Below are positions 54,597 through 64,000 of a stretch of DNA of 64,000 bases, piece by piece. Origin of the DNA: Rhabdophis nuchalis (Eukaryota > Chordata > Lepidosauria > Squamata > Natricidae); NCBI GenBank assembly GCA_039707465.1, contig CM077643.1, positions 46,566,605-46,630,604 on the forward strand. The letters run 5' to 3'. The position numbers and the translations under genes were made by a program. Within the stretch, counting starts at the first letter, position 1. The number at the start of each line of letters is the position of its first letter. The notes under the pieces were generated by a model. That model worked only from the letters and a program-made list of their open reading frames with translations. It had not been told where the DNA came from and did no database searches.

Positions 54597-55090
54597 GGCT
54601 CAAAGTATTGCCATTCACTGTCCCTGTCCCTGTCCCTTTGTTGCCCCCAAGAAGCAAGTTTTATACATGATGGAGATGATCACAAGGTTTCTAACCAGAC
54701 TCAGTCATCAGGAGCAACCGAGACTGGAGAAATGTCTTATCAAGTCACAAATGGTCGTAGAGTCTCTTCTATGTTTTTCCTCCAGGGCTTCTCAATGATG
54801 ATCTCTTTGTACTAAAGACAAGGGCTGTTGGAAGATGGTTTTGATGAGTATGCTTCTGCAGCCTCAAGGCTTAAGAGGAAATGGAAGTGAGAGATATTTA
54901 TACTATGAATTACCATTGGGTCCCATTACATCCTGATAGCGGGCAAGGTCTTAGAACTTAGACTTAGAATAACATTATGTCACTTTGAATGTACACTAAT
55001 TGGCATACATTAAAATGAGATTTCATTGCATACAGCTCTCAAAGGGTCTCCACCTCCCATATACACTACATAAACATGACAAAATAAATA

Positions 55091-55619
55091 CTGTATTTTT
55101 CGGAGTATAAGATGCACCTTCCCCTCCCCCCCAAAAGTGGGTGAAAATCAGGGTGCATTTTATATACTGAATACAGCGTTTTTAGCCTCTCGAAGCCCCG
55201 TCCCCTTTGCAAAAATGGCCATGCATAATCTTTAGGAAGCTTCCTGGGGGTTGAGGAGGGCAGAAATGAGCAAAAAACGGGCCATTTTTTGCTCATTTCC
55301 CTGCCCCCTCCAGCACTTAGGAGCACTCTGGAAGCCTCCTAAAGGCTATGAATGCCATTTTTTTTTTTACAAAAATGGGCCCATTTTCATGAAAAACTGG
55401 CTGTTTTTTTGCTCATTTTTGCTTCCCCCAGCCCTCAGGGCCACTGTATAAGCCTCCTAAAGGCTATGCATGCCATTTTAATGACAAAAACAGGCCCATT
55501 TTGGCAAAAAAGGGCCATTTTTGGGAGGTCTGCAGAGTGCAAAACCTTTTTTTTATTTGCCTCTTCAAAATCTTGGTGCGTCTTATACTCCGGTGCATTT
55601 TATATTCTGAAAAATACAG
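55091..55619. mobile_element. Tc1/mariner-type MITE, CTGTATTTTTCGG family
   Basis: Ends CTGTATTTTTCGGAGTATAA and TTCTGAAAAATACAG face each other, with TA on both sides (55089-55090, 55620-55621). The interior has repeated CCTCCTAAAGGCTATG and CATTTTTG modules in opposite orientations. Confidence 0.85.
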
Positions 55620-56454
55620 TAAATAGAAAATTATGCATCTACTCACATATATGATATGGAGAAACAACACCGTCTAGTTCAAATGTATACACGTACATGG
55701 TGAGAAAAATGAATCTTGCAAGTTTACCAGACTCAATCCTTCTCTAAGGATTCTTCTTCCCAAGTGCTCTAGCCCATTGTTTCTCAGCCTCAGGCGGAGT
55801 GGTAATCAGGGACTCTGTCCTTCCCCAGTTTCCTCCAAGGCCAACGGAGCTGCCTTCTCAATCGTTGTCAGTTCTTGTTCCAGCTCATCTCCCTCCCCCC
55901 CCCCTCCCGATTCAGACTCTAATGGGGCCATGGCACCAGTGGAACTAAGGATGGTCTGTCCTCACTTATGGAATAAGGATGATAGGAAACACAAGGAGAG
56001 CATGATTGTGATACAGATGGACCCAAGTCCTCTGCTTTTGAGGAGCATCATTTGAGACAAGAACTTCTCCGATACACATGCAGTTTTCAATCTATCTGTC
56101 CGCATGGAGGAATTATTTAACGAATGAATTACTTTTCAGTCATACCGATTCCTAAATTTGAGTGGTATAGTCAAACAGATTGATCCCTTCCACGAGAACA
56201 AAGCCTCACATATTAGAACAAGAACACAATCTGAAGTTTCATCAAAATTACCTTCAGGAATTTTATTTTAAGGATTAAGTTATTTCGAACTTGGTTTCGG
56301 TTTACTTTTTTCTTGCGGTGTTTTGATAGACTACTTATTTATTTTCTAGGGTTCAAGCATAATGAATAAGGGTGACGATTAAGAGAGGGGGGAGGCAAAA
56401 GAAGGAAGAACTTTTACACAAGACTGGAAGGCCTTCTGGAGCATCTTCTGGAGC

Positions 56455-57172
56455 TTACTGGACCGGGGAGCCCTTCGCACAGTCACTCAAGCGCTTGTGA
56501 CATCCCAGCTGGATTACTGTAACGCTCTCTACATGGGGCTCCCCTTGAGGTGCACTCGAAAGCTACAGTTAGTACAGAATGCGGCCGCGCGGGTGATTAT
56601 GGGTGCCTCAAGGCAAACCCACATAACACCTCTCCTGCGCGAGCTGCACTGGCTGCCTGTGGCCTTTCGAGTGCGCTTCAAGGTGCTGACGACCATCTTT
56701 AAATCGCTCCATGGCTCGGGGCCTAGCTATATACGAGACCGCCTCCTGCCCCATACATCCCTTCATCCGATCCACTCCCACAGAGAGGGTTTTCTCCGGG
56801 TGCCGTCAGCGGGGCAATGCCGGTTGGCGACACCCAGGGGAAGGGCCTTCTCTGTGGCGGGCCCGGCCCTCTGGAACGACCTACCCCCCGACCTTCGCAC
56901 TATCTCAGACCTCCGCCTCTTCCGCCAACGTCTTAAGACGTATCTATTCCAACAAGCCGGCCTAGGATAGCCCCTACTTCTGACTTTTTAAAAATAAATT
57001 AATTTGGTATGGTTTTAACATGGGTTTTTAGCACGGGTTTAGTAATTTAATATATTTTAATTGATATTGTATTTTGTGGTTTTAATGGTGCCTGTGCGCC
57101 GCCCTGGGTCCTAACAAGGAGAAGGGCGGGGTATAAATTTAATAAAATAAATAAATAAATAAATAAATAAAT
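56455..57172 (+). mobile_element. L2/CR1-clade LINE with intact RT C-terminal frame
   Basis: The frame 56497-56970 is open for 157 codons with no stop: TSQLDYCNALYMGLPLRCTR, KLQLVQNAAARVIMGAS, LRELHWLPVAFRVRFKVLTT, GRAFSVAGPALWNDLPPDL, then the stop. The UTR ends CTGTGCGCCGCCCTGGGTCC and an (AATA)n tail. 5'-truncated. The least decayed copy of this family in the window. Confidence 0.92.
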
Positions 57173-57179
57173 CGTCCAG

Positions 57180-58220
57180 ATTGCAATTTCAGGATATTTA
57201 CGGAAACTTACTTTAAGGCGAGATTTACATTCCATTTCACATGCTCTGGCAAGAACTACTAGATCAATTCTTTCCATGTGCAAGAAAGAAGGGAAAGTAG
57301 AAACAACTGGTAGCAGAGGCTAGAACAAAGGCTAGAACAAAGCCATATAATTACCAAGGACCAGTCTGGTGGTTGGACTTTAAAAAAAAACATTTTTGTA
57401 AATTTCGGTTATTTACTCATTTGAGTAAACATCTATAGATTACAAATCTGCCACCCACTCCTCACCCACAAACAAGTTCCCATTTTGCTATGCCAGGTTA
57501 CAAAGGCAGTTAATATATAGTGATGAAGGTCAGAATGATATCAAAGGATTGATTTATCTGAAATTTTACAACATCACACAATATGTTTTTAGTTTATAAT
57601 TTTATTAGGATCAAACCAAAATAAAAGTGTATAAAAGTAATTCACACGTTTTGTAGGACTCCTGTTTGGACCCTTTATTATAATAAATTAAAGTAGCAAA
57701 AGGAGAATGCATTAAGGAACATTCAACATAACCTCAGGCTGTATGTAATTTTAGAATAGGAGAATTAAAGAAGATTTTGTTTTTCTTTCCTAAGTAATCA
57801 GATGGAAAATTGGTAGAATATATACACAAGCTTCCCTTCGGGGGCTTTTGCAATGGGGGGCAAAAAAGTCAAGATGCTGACTATAGCCATGGGATTGAAG
57901 CCCTGCTCCTTTTATAAGAGCACACAACCTCCTTTGAGGTTACCTCCGCTCTACTCTCCATACCCTCAAATTGAGTAAGGGAGGAAGCTGTTGCTCAGCT
58001 GTGGGAATCTGTTGCCTCTCAATACCACTGCCTGTCTGCAGCCGATCTTCCCCTGTGTCTGTGAGGGCAGGCAGCTCCCCATCCAGTTGGCTACCTCTGC
58101 CAATGCTTGAGGGACCAGGGACAGCATCGTCCTCAGCCCCTGGCCTCACCAAACAGTCCAAGGGAGACGTGTTATCCTTGTCAGGAGATCTTGGTTTCAA
58201 CTCCTCCTCCTCCGAATTAG
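57180..58220. other. Intergenic DNA without recognised feature
   Basis: AT-rich, then a block at 57940-58200 that is open on both strands but has no recognisable protein. Confidence 0.3.
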
Positions 58221-58221
58221 C

Positions 58222-58456
58222 AAGTGAAATTCAGCAGATTCTGACAGGTTCTGGAGAACCGATAGCGGAAATTTTGAGTAGTTCGGAGAATTGGCAAATA
58301 TCACCTCTGGTTGCCTCCAGAGTGGGGTGGGAACAGAGATTTTGCAGTATCCTTCCCCCAGGAATGGGGTGGGAATGGAGATTTTGCAGTATCCTTCCCC
58401 TGCCATGCCCACCACGCCCACAGAACCGGCAGTAAAAAAAAATTGAATTTCACCAC
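58222..58456 (-). mobile_element. hAT-type MITE, GGTGAAATTCA family
   Basis: Reads GCAAGTGAAATTCAGCAG at the left and AATTGAATTTCACCACTG at the right. Internal CAGAGTGGGGTGGGAACAGA and GGAATGGGGTGGGAATGGAG repeats match the reverse of 7668-7960. Confidence 0.7.
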
Positions 58457-58787
58457 TGCGACGGGGCCATGGCAGAAGGGCTGGATGGGAAAGATCAATG
58501 AGTCTCCTAACCTGCGATACACCCCCCAAAGATAGCCTGTTGCCAGATTTAGGGCCCCAAAGAATGATTGCCCTGCCAAACTAGTTTGAGTATCTTTTGA
58601 CTAGTGAAAGGAGATAAAGGACGAGGGAGATCACCTTGTCCTTGCAGGCAGCAAAGTAATTCCTCTGTGCAGTTTGAAAGAACCTGCCAGCTGGATCAGA
58701 GCCTGGACGGAGGAGGCCGGCAGTAGAAGGACTTGGAGTCCTGAATGCCCAAGCTGAGGTTGGGGCTCTTCCCCGTTGCCTGTCCAC

Positions 58788-59160
58788 CAGGGGTGAAATG
58801 CTACCGGTTTGGACCAGTAGCAAAGGTGCCAGCTGTTTGTCTGAACTGGGGATTTTAAAAAAATGTTATTGGTTCGTGTGAAGTTCTGATTTTTCGATGA
58901 TCATCTGTGCCACGTGATTTAGATTAGCTAGAAAGCAGGAAATCCTGCTGGTTTTCCTGGCACAGCTGATTCCTCCCCCCCCCCCACTGTTCACTTTCCT
59001 CACTGTTTGTTTCCTTGCTTCCCAGTGTGCTTGGTAGCAGGCCCTGCCCACCCACCGGGATGTCATTTTGTCGCTCTGCACATGTGTGGAAGATCCTGCG
59101 CATGCGCAGGGCTGCCATTGCTACCGAACTGGTAGCAAAGGTAAGTAGATTTCATCCCTG
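58788..59160. mobile_element. hAT-type MITE, GGTGAAATGCTACC subfamily
   Basis: Opens CAGGGGTGAAATGCTACCGG and closes AGTAGATTTCATCCCTG. Flanks CTGTCCAC and CTGCCCAC match at 7 of 8. Confidence 0.85.
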
Positions 59161-59204
59161 CTGCCCACCACTTTGGTTCCCCCCCCCACTTTGAAATTTG
59201 ATAG

Positions 59205-59830
59205 AAAAGCACGGGATCTAGTTATCTGCGAGACCGCATCCTACCCCATACATCAGGGATGTCCAAACTTGGGAACTTTAAGACTTGTGGACTTCAACTC
59301 CCAGAATTCCCCAGCCAGCATAGCTGGCTGGGGAATTCTGGGAGTTGAAGTCCACAAGTCTTAAAGTTCCCAAGTTTGGACATCACTGCCATACATCCTT
59401 TCGGCCGATTCGCTCCCACAGAGAGGGACTTCTCCGGGTGCCGTCCACGAGGCAATGCCAGCGGGTGATGCCCAGGGGAAGGGCCTTCTCTGTGATGGGC
59501 CCAACCCTCTGGAACGACCTTCCCCCCGACCTTAGAACAACTACGGACCTCCGCGCCTTCCGCCAGAAATTAAAGACTCTCTTGTTCCATCAGGCCGGTT
59601 TGGCCTAAGTTATTTACCTAGCCTTCAGTCTGTATCTTAAATTGTTTTAATTGGGTTTTAGATGGGGTTAATGTTTTAATATTTTTTAAATTTTAGCACA
59701 GGGATAATTTATTTAATTTGGTTTTAATTATTTATATTTGTGATATTATGTGGTTTTAATTTCCTGTGCACCGCCCCGGGTCCCTTCGGGGAGAGGGTGC
59801 GGTTACATAAATCCAACTAATAAATACAAT
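59205..59830 (+). mobile_element. L2/CR1-clade LINE split by a MITE
   Basis: Pieces 59205-59253 (GCACGGGATCTAGTTATCTG..) and 59389-59830 read on as one LINE 3' end (RPIRSHREGLLRVPSTRQCQ, GRAFSVMGPTLWNDLPPDL), with UTR motif CTGTGCACCGCCCCGGGTCC and an A-rich tail. Confidence 0.88.
59254..59388. mobile_element. Near-perfect palindromic MITE, exact target duplication
   Basis: 135 bp. The arms differ at one position near the ends (CAGGGATGTCC versus GGACATCACTG). Exact flanks CCATACAT (59246-59253, 59389-59396). Inserted into the LINE. Confidence 0.96.
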
Positions 59831-60019
59831 AAAATAAACTATCCAATTAACACAGCTTTTTTTTTCCCTTTTGAAGGAAGGCTATGCCTGTTGAATTTCT
59901 GCCTGGCAAGATCTTGAGGGCTCTGCTGAAACAAACCCAAAAGTGTTTGTGGTGAGGAGATGATTTTGTCCTGATGTATTTGCCCTTTCCTCTTTCTTTT
60001 TTTAAAAAGCTGCCCAGAG

Positions 60020-60440
60020 ATGTTGGTTTTATTTCAGGGACCTTCTAAATACTGTAAAAAGAATAAAATCAAATATCTGTCCTTCAGGAAGCCCTCTTTC
60101 CCTCTTGCCCCCTCCCCCTTGTTGTATAATGGGCTGCATAAGAAAGGCGGGCACCCCCATCTGGCAGGACAGTTTGCGGTGGGAATTAAGGCTAATTTGA
60201 TATATTTCTTTGGTGTTCCTCTCACGCCAACTCTGCTGGTAAAAGTGGCATTTGGGGAAGGTCTAATTGGGCTAATGCTGAGCCTAAATCCCAGGCCTGA
60301 AAATGCAATTAAACTTCATAAGAGATTGAAACACAAGCCACACATCACTATGATGGAAGGGTCACCTGCCTTAGCATCTTTCTTCAGTCTTCATGAACAA
60401 TGAGAATGGTTATGATGAAAGAGAATCTTGGGAATTGACA
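60020..60440. other. Candidate conserved non-coding element with chance open frame
   Basis: Repeat-free, moderate GC, open for 127 codons in one plus frame (60020-60403) but with no recognisable domain, splice context or codon signature. TAATTGGGCTAATGCTGAGC and AATGCAATTAAACTTCATAA resemble regulatory DNA. Downstream of ARMH4 in other vertebrates comes SLC35F4, so this could be its upstream region, which is inference. Confidence 0.3.
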
Positions 60441-60779
60441 CAATTCTACTGCATCTGAACATGGCAGATTGGGGCAGGCTGGTTTTAGAAATTCTTGTTT
60501 TATCATTTTAAACGTTTCTGACAACAAGGAAAACATTCCATCCGCCCATCCCTGCATCCATCCCTGCATCCCTTAATCCATGTATTTCTCCTTTCCCCAC
60601 AGCATGGACCCATAGCACAATAAAAACAAATAGATCAGGTTTTTGCTTGTTGTTCTTTTATCTTAAAGTAAGCCAATAGAATTCAGTCAGCATTCATTTG
60701 AAGGAGGTGATCTAAACGTGGAATCTAAAAGTTCCACTTTATTCTGCAATTTCTCAGACTGCCCATCTCGAGCATTGCT

Positions 60780-61060
60780 TCTGGTTCAGAGAATCGGAAA
60801 AACTGGAGCAGGCTCAGAGAAGGGCAAAAAAGGCAACCGGGGAATGAGGAATGAACTCCATTCTATGAAGGGAGAAATTCAAGTGACTGGGGATATCCAG
60901 TCTTGGGATAAGCGAAGTGAGCAGGGGCATGAAAGCTCTCTTCAAATACCAGAAAAGGATCTCACTCAGCGCCATGTCCAGAATACCCATTTTCTAACAT
61001 TTCAGAGGGAAAAGAATGTCATTTTGTCGCTCTGCACATGTGTGGAAGATCCTGCGCAAG
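60780..61060 (+). mobile_element. Degraded CR1-type fragment with hAT-derived end
   Basis: GGAGCAGGCTCAGAGAAGGGC resembles the CR1 LERVQRR region. From 61015 about 40 bp (ATTTTGTCGCTCTGCACATG...) is identical to the interior of the MITE at 58788-59160. Confidence 0.45.
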
Positions 61061-61107
61061 TTGCAGGAAGGCAGATTCTAAGGGAGTATTTGATAAGGGA
61101 ACCAATT

Positions 61108-61324
61108 CAGAGGTGGGTTCCTACTGGTTTGGACGGGTTCAGCTGAGTAGGTAGTAACTCGGCCTGCCACACCCCGGAACCGGTTCTCTTGGTGGTGCCA
61201 TAGGCGCCACCATCTTGTTTTTTGCTTCTGCACATGCACAGAAGCTCTTTTTTAGTATTGTGCATGCACGCACACGCAGCACGTCCCTGAGTGAATTGGC
61301 AATAGCAGCCAGAACCCACCCCTG
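61108..61324 (+). mobile_element. hAT-type MITE, GGTGGGTTCC family
   Basis: Opens CAGAGGTGGGTTCCTACTGG and closes AGAACCCACCCCTG. Flanks AACCAATT and AACTAATT match at 7 of 8. Confidence 0.88.
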
Positions 61325-61370
61325 AACTAATTATCAAAAAATGCTTGGCTGCCGTTGAATGGGTGTCTTC

Positions 61371-61676
61371 CAGAGGTGGTATTCAGCCAGCTCTGACCAG
61401 TTCTGGAGAACCAGTAGCAGACATTTTGAGTAGTTTAGAGAGCCGGCAAATTGGCTGGCCCCATCCCCGCTGTCTCCCAGCCTCCCACCTGATCTTCTTT
61501 TGTTGACCTGAACAGGAGAACGGAGCTGGAAAGCAGGTTGGGGGAGGGAGAGGAAATGGGGATGTTGCAGTATCCTTCCCCTGCCATGCCCACAAAACCA
61601 CGCCCACAAAGCCACACCACACCCACAAAGCCATGCCCATAGAACTGGTAGTAAAAAAATTTGAATGCCACCACTG
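61371..61676 (-). mobile_element. hAT-type MITE, exact target duplication
   Basis: Opens CAGAGGTGGTATTCAGCC and closes TTGAATGCCACCACTG. The octamer GTGTCTTC is on both sides (61363-61370, 61677-61684). Confidence 0.92.
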
Positions 61677-61804
61677 GTGTCTTCAGGCAGTGACTGGGCA
61701 GCCATCTTTTGTGGACTGTCACTTGGATTCCACACTGAGCAGGTCATTGGACTTGGTATCCTAAATGGCCTCTTGCCAGTGCTAGGATTCAAGACTTCTG
61801 TAAT

Positions 61805-62500
61805 TTAATATTTGTCTACCAGCCAAAGGGGGGGAAAAAGGCTCAGTGGAATTGCACCAGGAGAATATTCTGCTCTCCAAGAGCCTCCATTCAAGCAATC
61901 TCCACTTAGGTTTAAAAACAGCATCTCATAGTCATCCAGATTCCATTCTGCTTTCCAAAGAGCAGCAATTGGTGGCTGCTCACATTTGGTCCTATCAGAA
62001 CCTCTCCCGGGATCAGCCAGTAGGAAGGGATGCTGCTTCAGCAACTTGTGCGAAGCAGGTTGTCCATCTTGATCAACTTATTGATGATTCTCCCACCTCC
62101 CTGCCAGCAATGCAGTATGCTTGGAGTCTTGGTAGCTACAGTAGGCAGGAAAGCGGAGGATTTACAGTTATGGGAAGCAAGCCCTGTTTTTAAAGAGGCA
62201 ACCTAGTTGCTTTATATAATACGGAATAAAAGGAGAGGATTTGGAAGGAAGCCTCTCGCTTGCATTCCAGTGGCCTCACTCCCACCTTCTGCATGATCAG
62301 ACCTCCAAGTCAGGAGAACCCTAAGGGGAGAGAAGCCTCTTAGATGAGACTCTTTGTTTCTCATGGCAGGGTCTTCAGAACGATTCTCTTCTCCGATTCT
62401 GCAAAATCTGCAGTGCAGGGAGCCCAGCAATTCAGAATGAAATGGGGGATCACTGGAATGTATCTGTCAGCAAGAAGCCTTTGCCAGGAGAATGTTGGCT
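61805..62500. other. Intergenic DNA without recognised feature
   Basis: An open frame at 61846-62193 is unsupported by any motif. Confidence 0.35.
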
Positions 62501-62505
62501 CCCCC

Positions 62506-62786
62506 CAGGGGTGGGAAGCTGCCAGTCTTATTACTGGTTCGCAACCTGCGGCCACGTGCACGATGCACTGATCATTGTAAATTGTTCTTCGTGCATGCAC
62601 AGAACAATTTACAGTGAACTGTGCATGCGCACTCACTAAAAAAGCAAAATGGCGGCACTCAGCAGTGGCGAGGGAACCGGTTCGGGGGGCGTGGCAGGCC
62701 TAGGTCACTGCTGGCACTGTGTCCTAGGCCTGAATTCCACTACCAGTTCGGCCGAACTGGGCGGAACCAGCAGCAACCCACCTCTG
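62506..62786 (-). mobile_element. hAT-type MITE, GGTGGG family
   Basis: Opens CAGGGGTGGGAAGCTGCC and closes CCAGCAGCAACCCACCTCTG. Flanks match at 6 of 8. AAAGCAAAATGGCGGC lies inside. Confidence 0.7.
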
Positions 62787-63011
62787 GCCCCTCCCCCCTC
62801 CCAAGAAAAATCCCAGAAAAAATTTTAATTAGAGAAATGGAGGTATTTTGTGTTTTATGAATTTTCGCAGTGTCTTCCTATAATTCTGAGGTTATTAGAT
62901 AATTTTCTCCAACCCAGTGGCCTCAAGGTATTTTGGACATAAAGTTCCAGTCTCCCTAGCAGAACAGGAGGACCAGTTTGGGGAAGACTGTAATAAGATT
63001 ACTACCAAATA

Positions 63012-63417
63012 TGGTATTTTTTGGAGTATAAGACAAATCAAGATTTTCAAGAGGCAAATTTTAAAAAAAAGTTTTGCACTCTGCAAATTTTCCCAAAATG
63101 GTCCGTTTTTTGTGAAAACGGGCCTGTTTTTTTTTTGTCAAAAAGAGGCATGAATAGCCTTTAGGAGGCTTATAGAGTGCTCCTGGGGGCTGGGGGGGCA
63201 AAAACAAACAAAAAACAGTCAAATTTCCACTCATTTCTTCCCTCTCCAGCCCCCAGGAGCACTCTGGAAGCCTCCTAAAGGCTATGCACGGCCATTTTTG
63301 CAAAGGGGGTGGTGTTTCGGGAGGCTTAAAATGCTGTATTTAGTGTATAAGATGCACTCAGATTTTCACCCTCTTTTTTGAGGGAAAAAGGTGCGTCTTA
63401 TACTTTGAAAAATAGGG
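63012..63417. mobile_element. Tc1/mariner-type MITE, CTGTATTTTTCGG family, diverged
   Basis: TGGTATTTTTTGGAGTATAA and GTCTTATACTTTGAAAAATA are the ends, TA at both borders. Same modules as 55091-55619 in reverse. Confidence 0.78.
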
Positions 63418-63535
63418 TAATTTGTAACTAAAATTGCACATGAAATGGCATAGAAAAGGACTGCTTATCAGCACAAGCGCTGTGTATTTATCATATTTTG
63501 CTAGAGATGGAGAGGAATCTCATTTATGTAGCTCA

Positions 63536-64000
63536 TTGTTTCTCAACCTTAGTGTCATGACTGCTCTTACCACAATTCAAGAAAGACCACACTTAAGCAT
63601 ATTCAAGATGATTAAGGTTACTTTTACTGAATAAGGAAAAGTCAGCATCAAAGGTTAAACCAGAAGTGGCTACTTTAGGCGCGAAGCATACATATCAAAG
63701 CATTAGCCAAACCCCAATCACCCATGACCCCACCCCAGTGTCCAATACAGCACGGCGGCAACCACGAGCGCCACTTGGCCAGGACAGGGGGCCCAGCGCC
63801 CACCCAACCCAACTACCGCTTGGCGGGCGGGCGGAGGGCTGATGCTAACTCCCCTTCTGTTTCTTCTTCTGGGGGGGGGGGCATTGCCTTGCTTTGACAG
63901 CCGCCTCGTTTCCAATGAGGTGGGGGGGAGAAATCCATGTTTTTCCTCCATCTCCATGGATCTCCCCCAATTGGAAATGAGGTGGCTGTGAAAGGAAGGG
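63536..64000. other. GC-rich segment of unknown type at window edge
   Basis: From TTTCTCAACCTTAGTGTCA the sequence turns CpG-rich (GGCGGCAACCACGAGCGCC, CTTGGCGGGCGGGCGGAGGG) and ends in a partial inverted repeat (CTCGTTTCCAATGAGGTGGG at 63906, CCAATTGGAAATGAGGTGGC near 63968). It may be a cut-off transposon. Right end is outside. Confidence 0.3.

Noticed and set aside
60020..60403. Open frame of 127 codons
   Set aside because: No motif, signal peptide or splice evidence. Better kept as candidate non-coding DNA.
60718..61146. Open frame of 142 codons
   Set aside because: Runs across a decayed CR1 piece, a MITE core fragment and the start of another MITE, so it is a mosaic of repeats.
61846..62193. 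Open frame of 115 codons
   Set aside because: No recognisable family and no supporting signals.

Overview
This is a window of vertebrate nuclear DNA, most likely from a squamate reptile and probably a snake. The signs are spliced exons of a conserved vertebrate gene, Sauria-type tRNA-derived SINEs, CR1 LINE tails that run into pentanucleotide (TATTG)n repeats, L2/CR1-clade LINE fragments, very many non-autonomous hAT elements, and long microsatellites. No bacterial-style operon, rRNA, tRNA gene or CRISPR array was seen. Species and gene identity come from recognition by eye, not from a database search.

The only protein-coding gene I can support is the 3' end of one plus-strand gene, best matched to ARMH4 (C14orf37, armadillo-like helical domain-containing protein 4), a single-pass membrane protein. 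Four coding exons are visible at 7294-7554, 35133-35164, 44056-44190 and 46840-46908. All have proper AG acceptors and GT donors and keep one reading frame. They encode an acidic ectodomain tail, a short RSWMEKLKDK linker, a transmembrane helix with a basic stop-transfer segment, and a short acidic C-terminus ending SSEDEF. The large N-terminal part lies upstream of base 1. The introns between the visible exons are about 27.6, 8.9 and 2.6 kb. The 3' UTR starts at 46909 and its end is not certain. From about 48 kb to the right edge I see only intergenic DNA and repeats.

Most of the rest is transposable elements. Positions 1-709 are a 46-bp tandem array grown from one arm of a palindromic mini-transposon. 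The first long intron (7.5-35 kb) holds stacked hAT elements, CR1 and L2 LINEs, a 600-bp TTCCC tract, and a nested block at 28.75-32.46 kb. In that block a CR1 fragment contains a 3.6-kb hAT element, which in turn contains a young L1 element with an intact ORF1 and no ORF2. The second intron (35-44 kb) holds several hairpin mini-transposons with exact 8-bp duplications inside an older LINE-derived stretch. The last intron has a probable solo LTR. The 48-64 kb flank carries more of the same families, plus a few repeat-poor stretches that look like candidate conserved non-coding elements.

Many mini-transposon borders could be placed exactly because their 8-bp target duplications survive. They show a shared target preference (nnnTAnnn or another central pyrimidine-purine step), which points to mobilisation by related hAT transposases.
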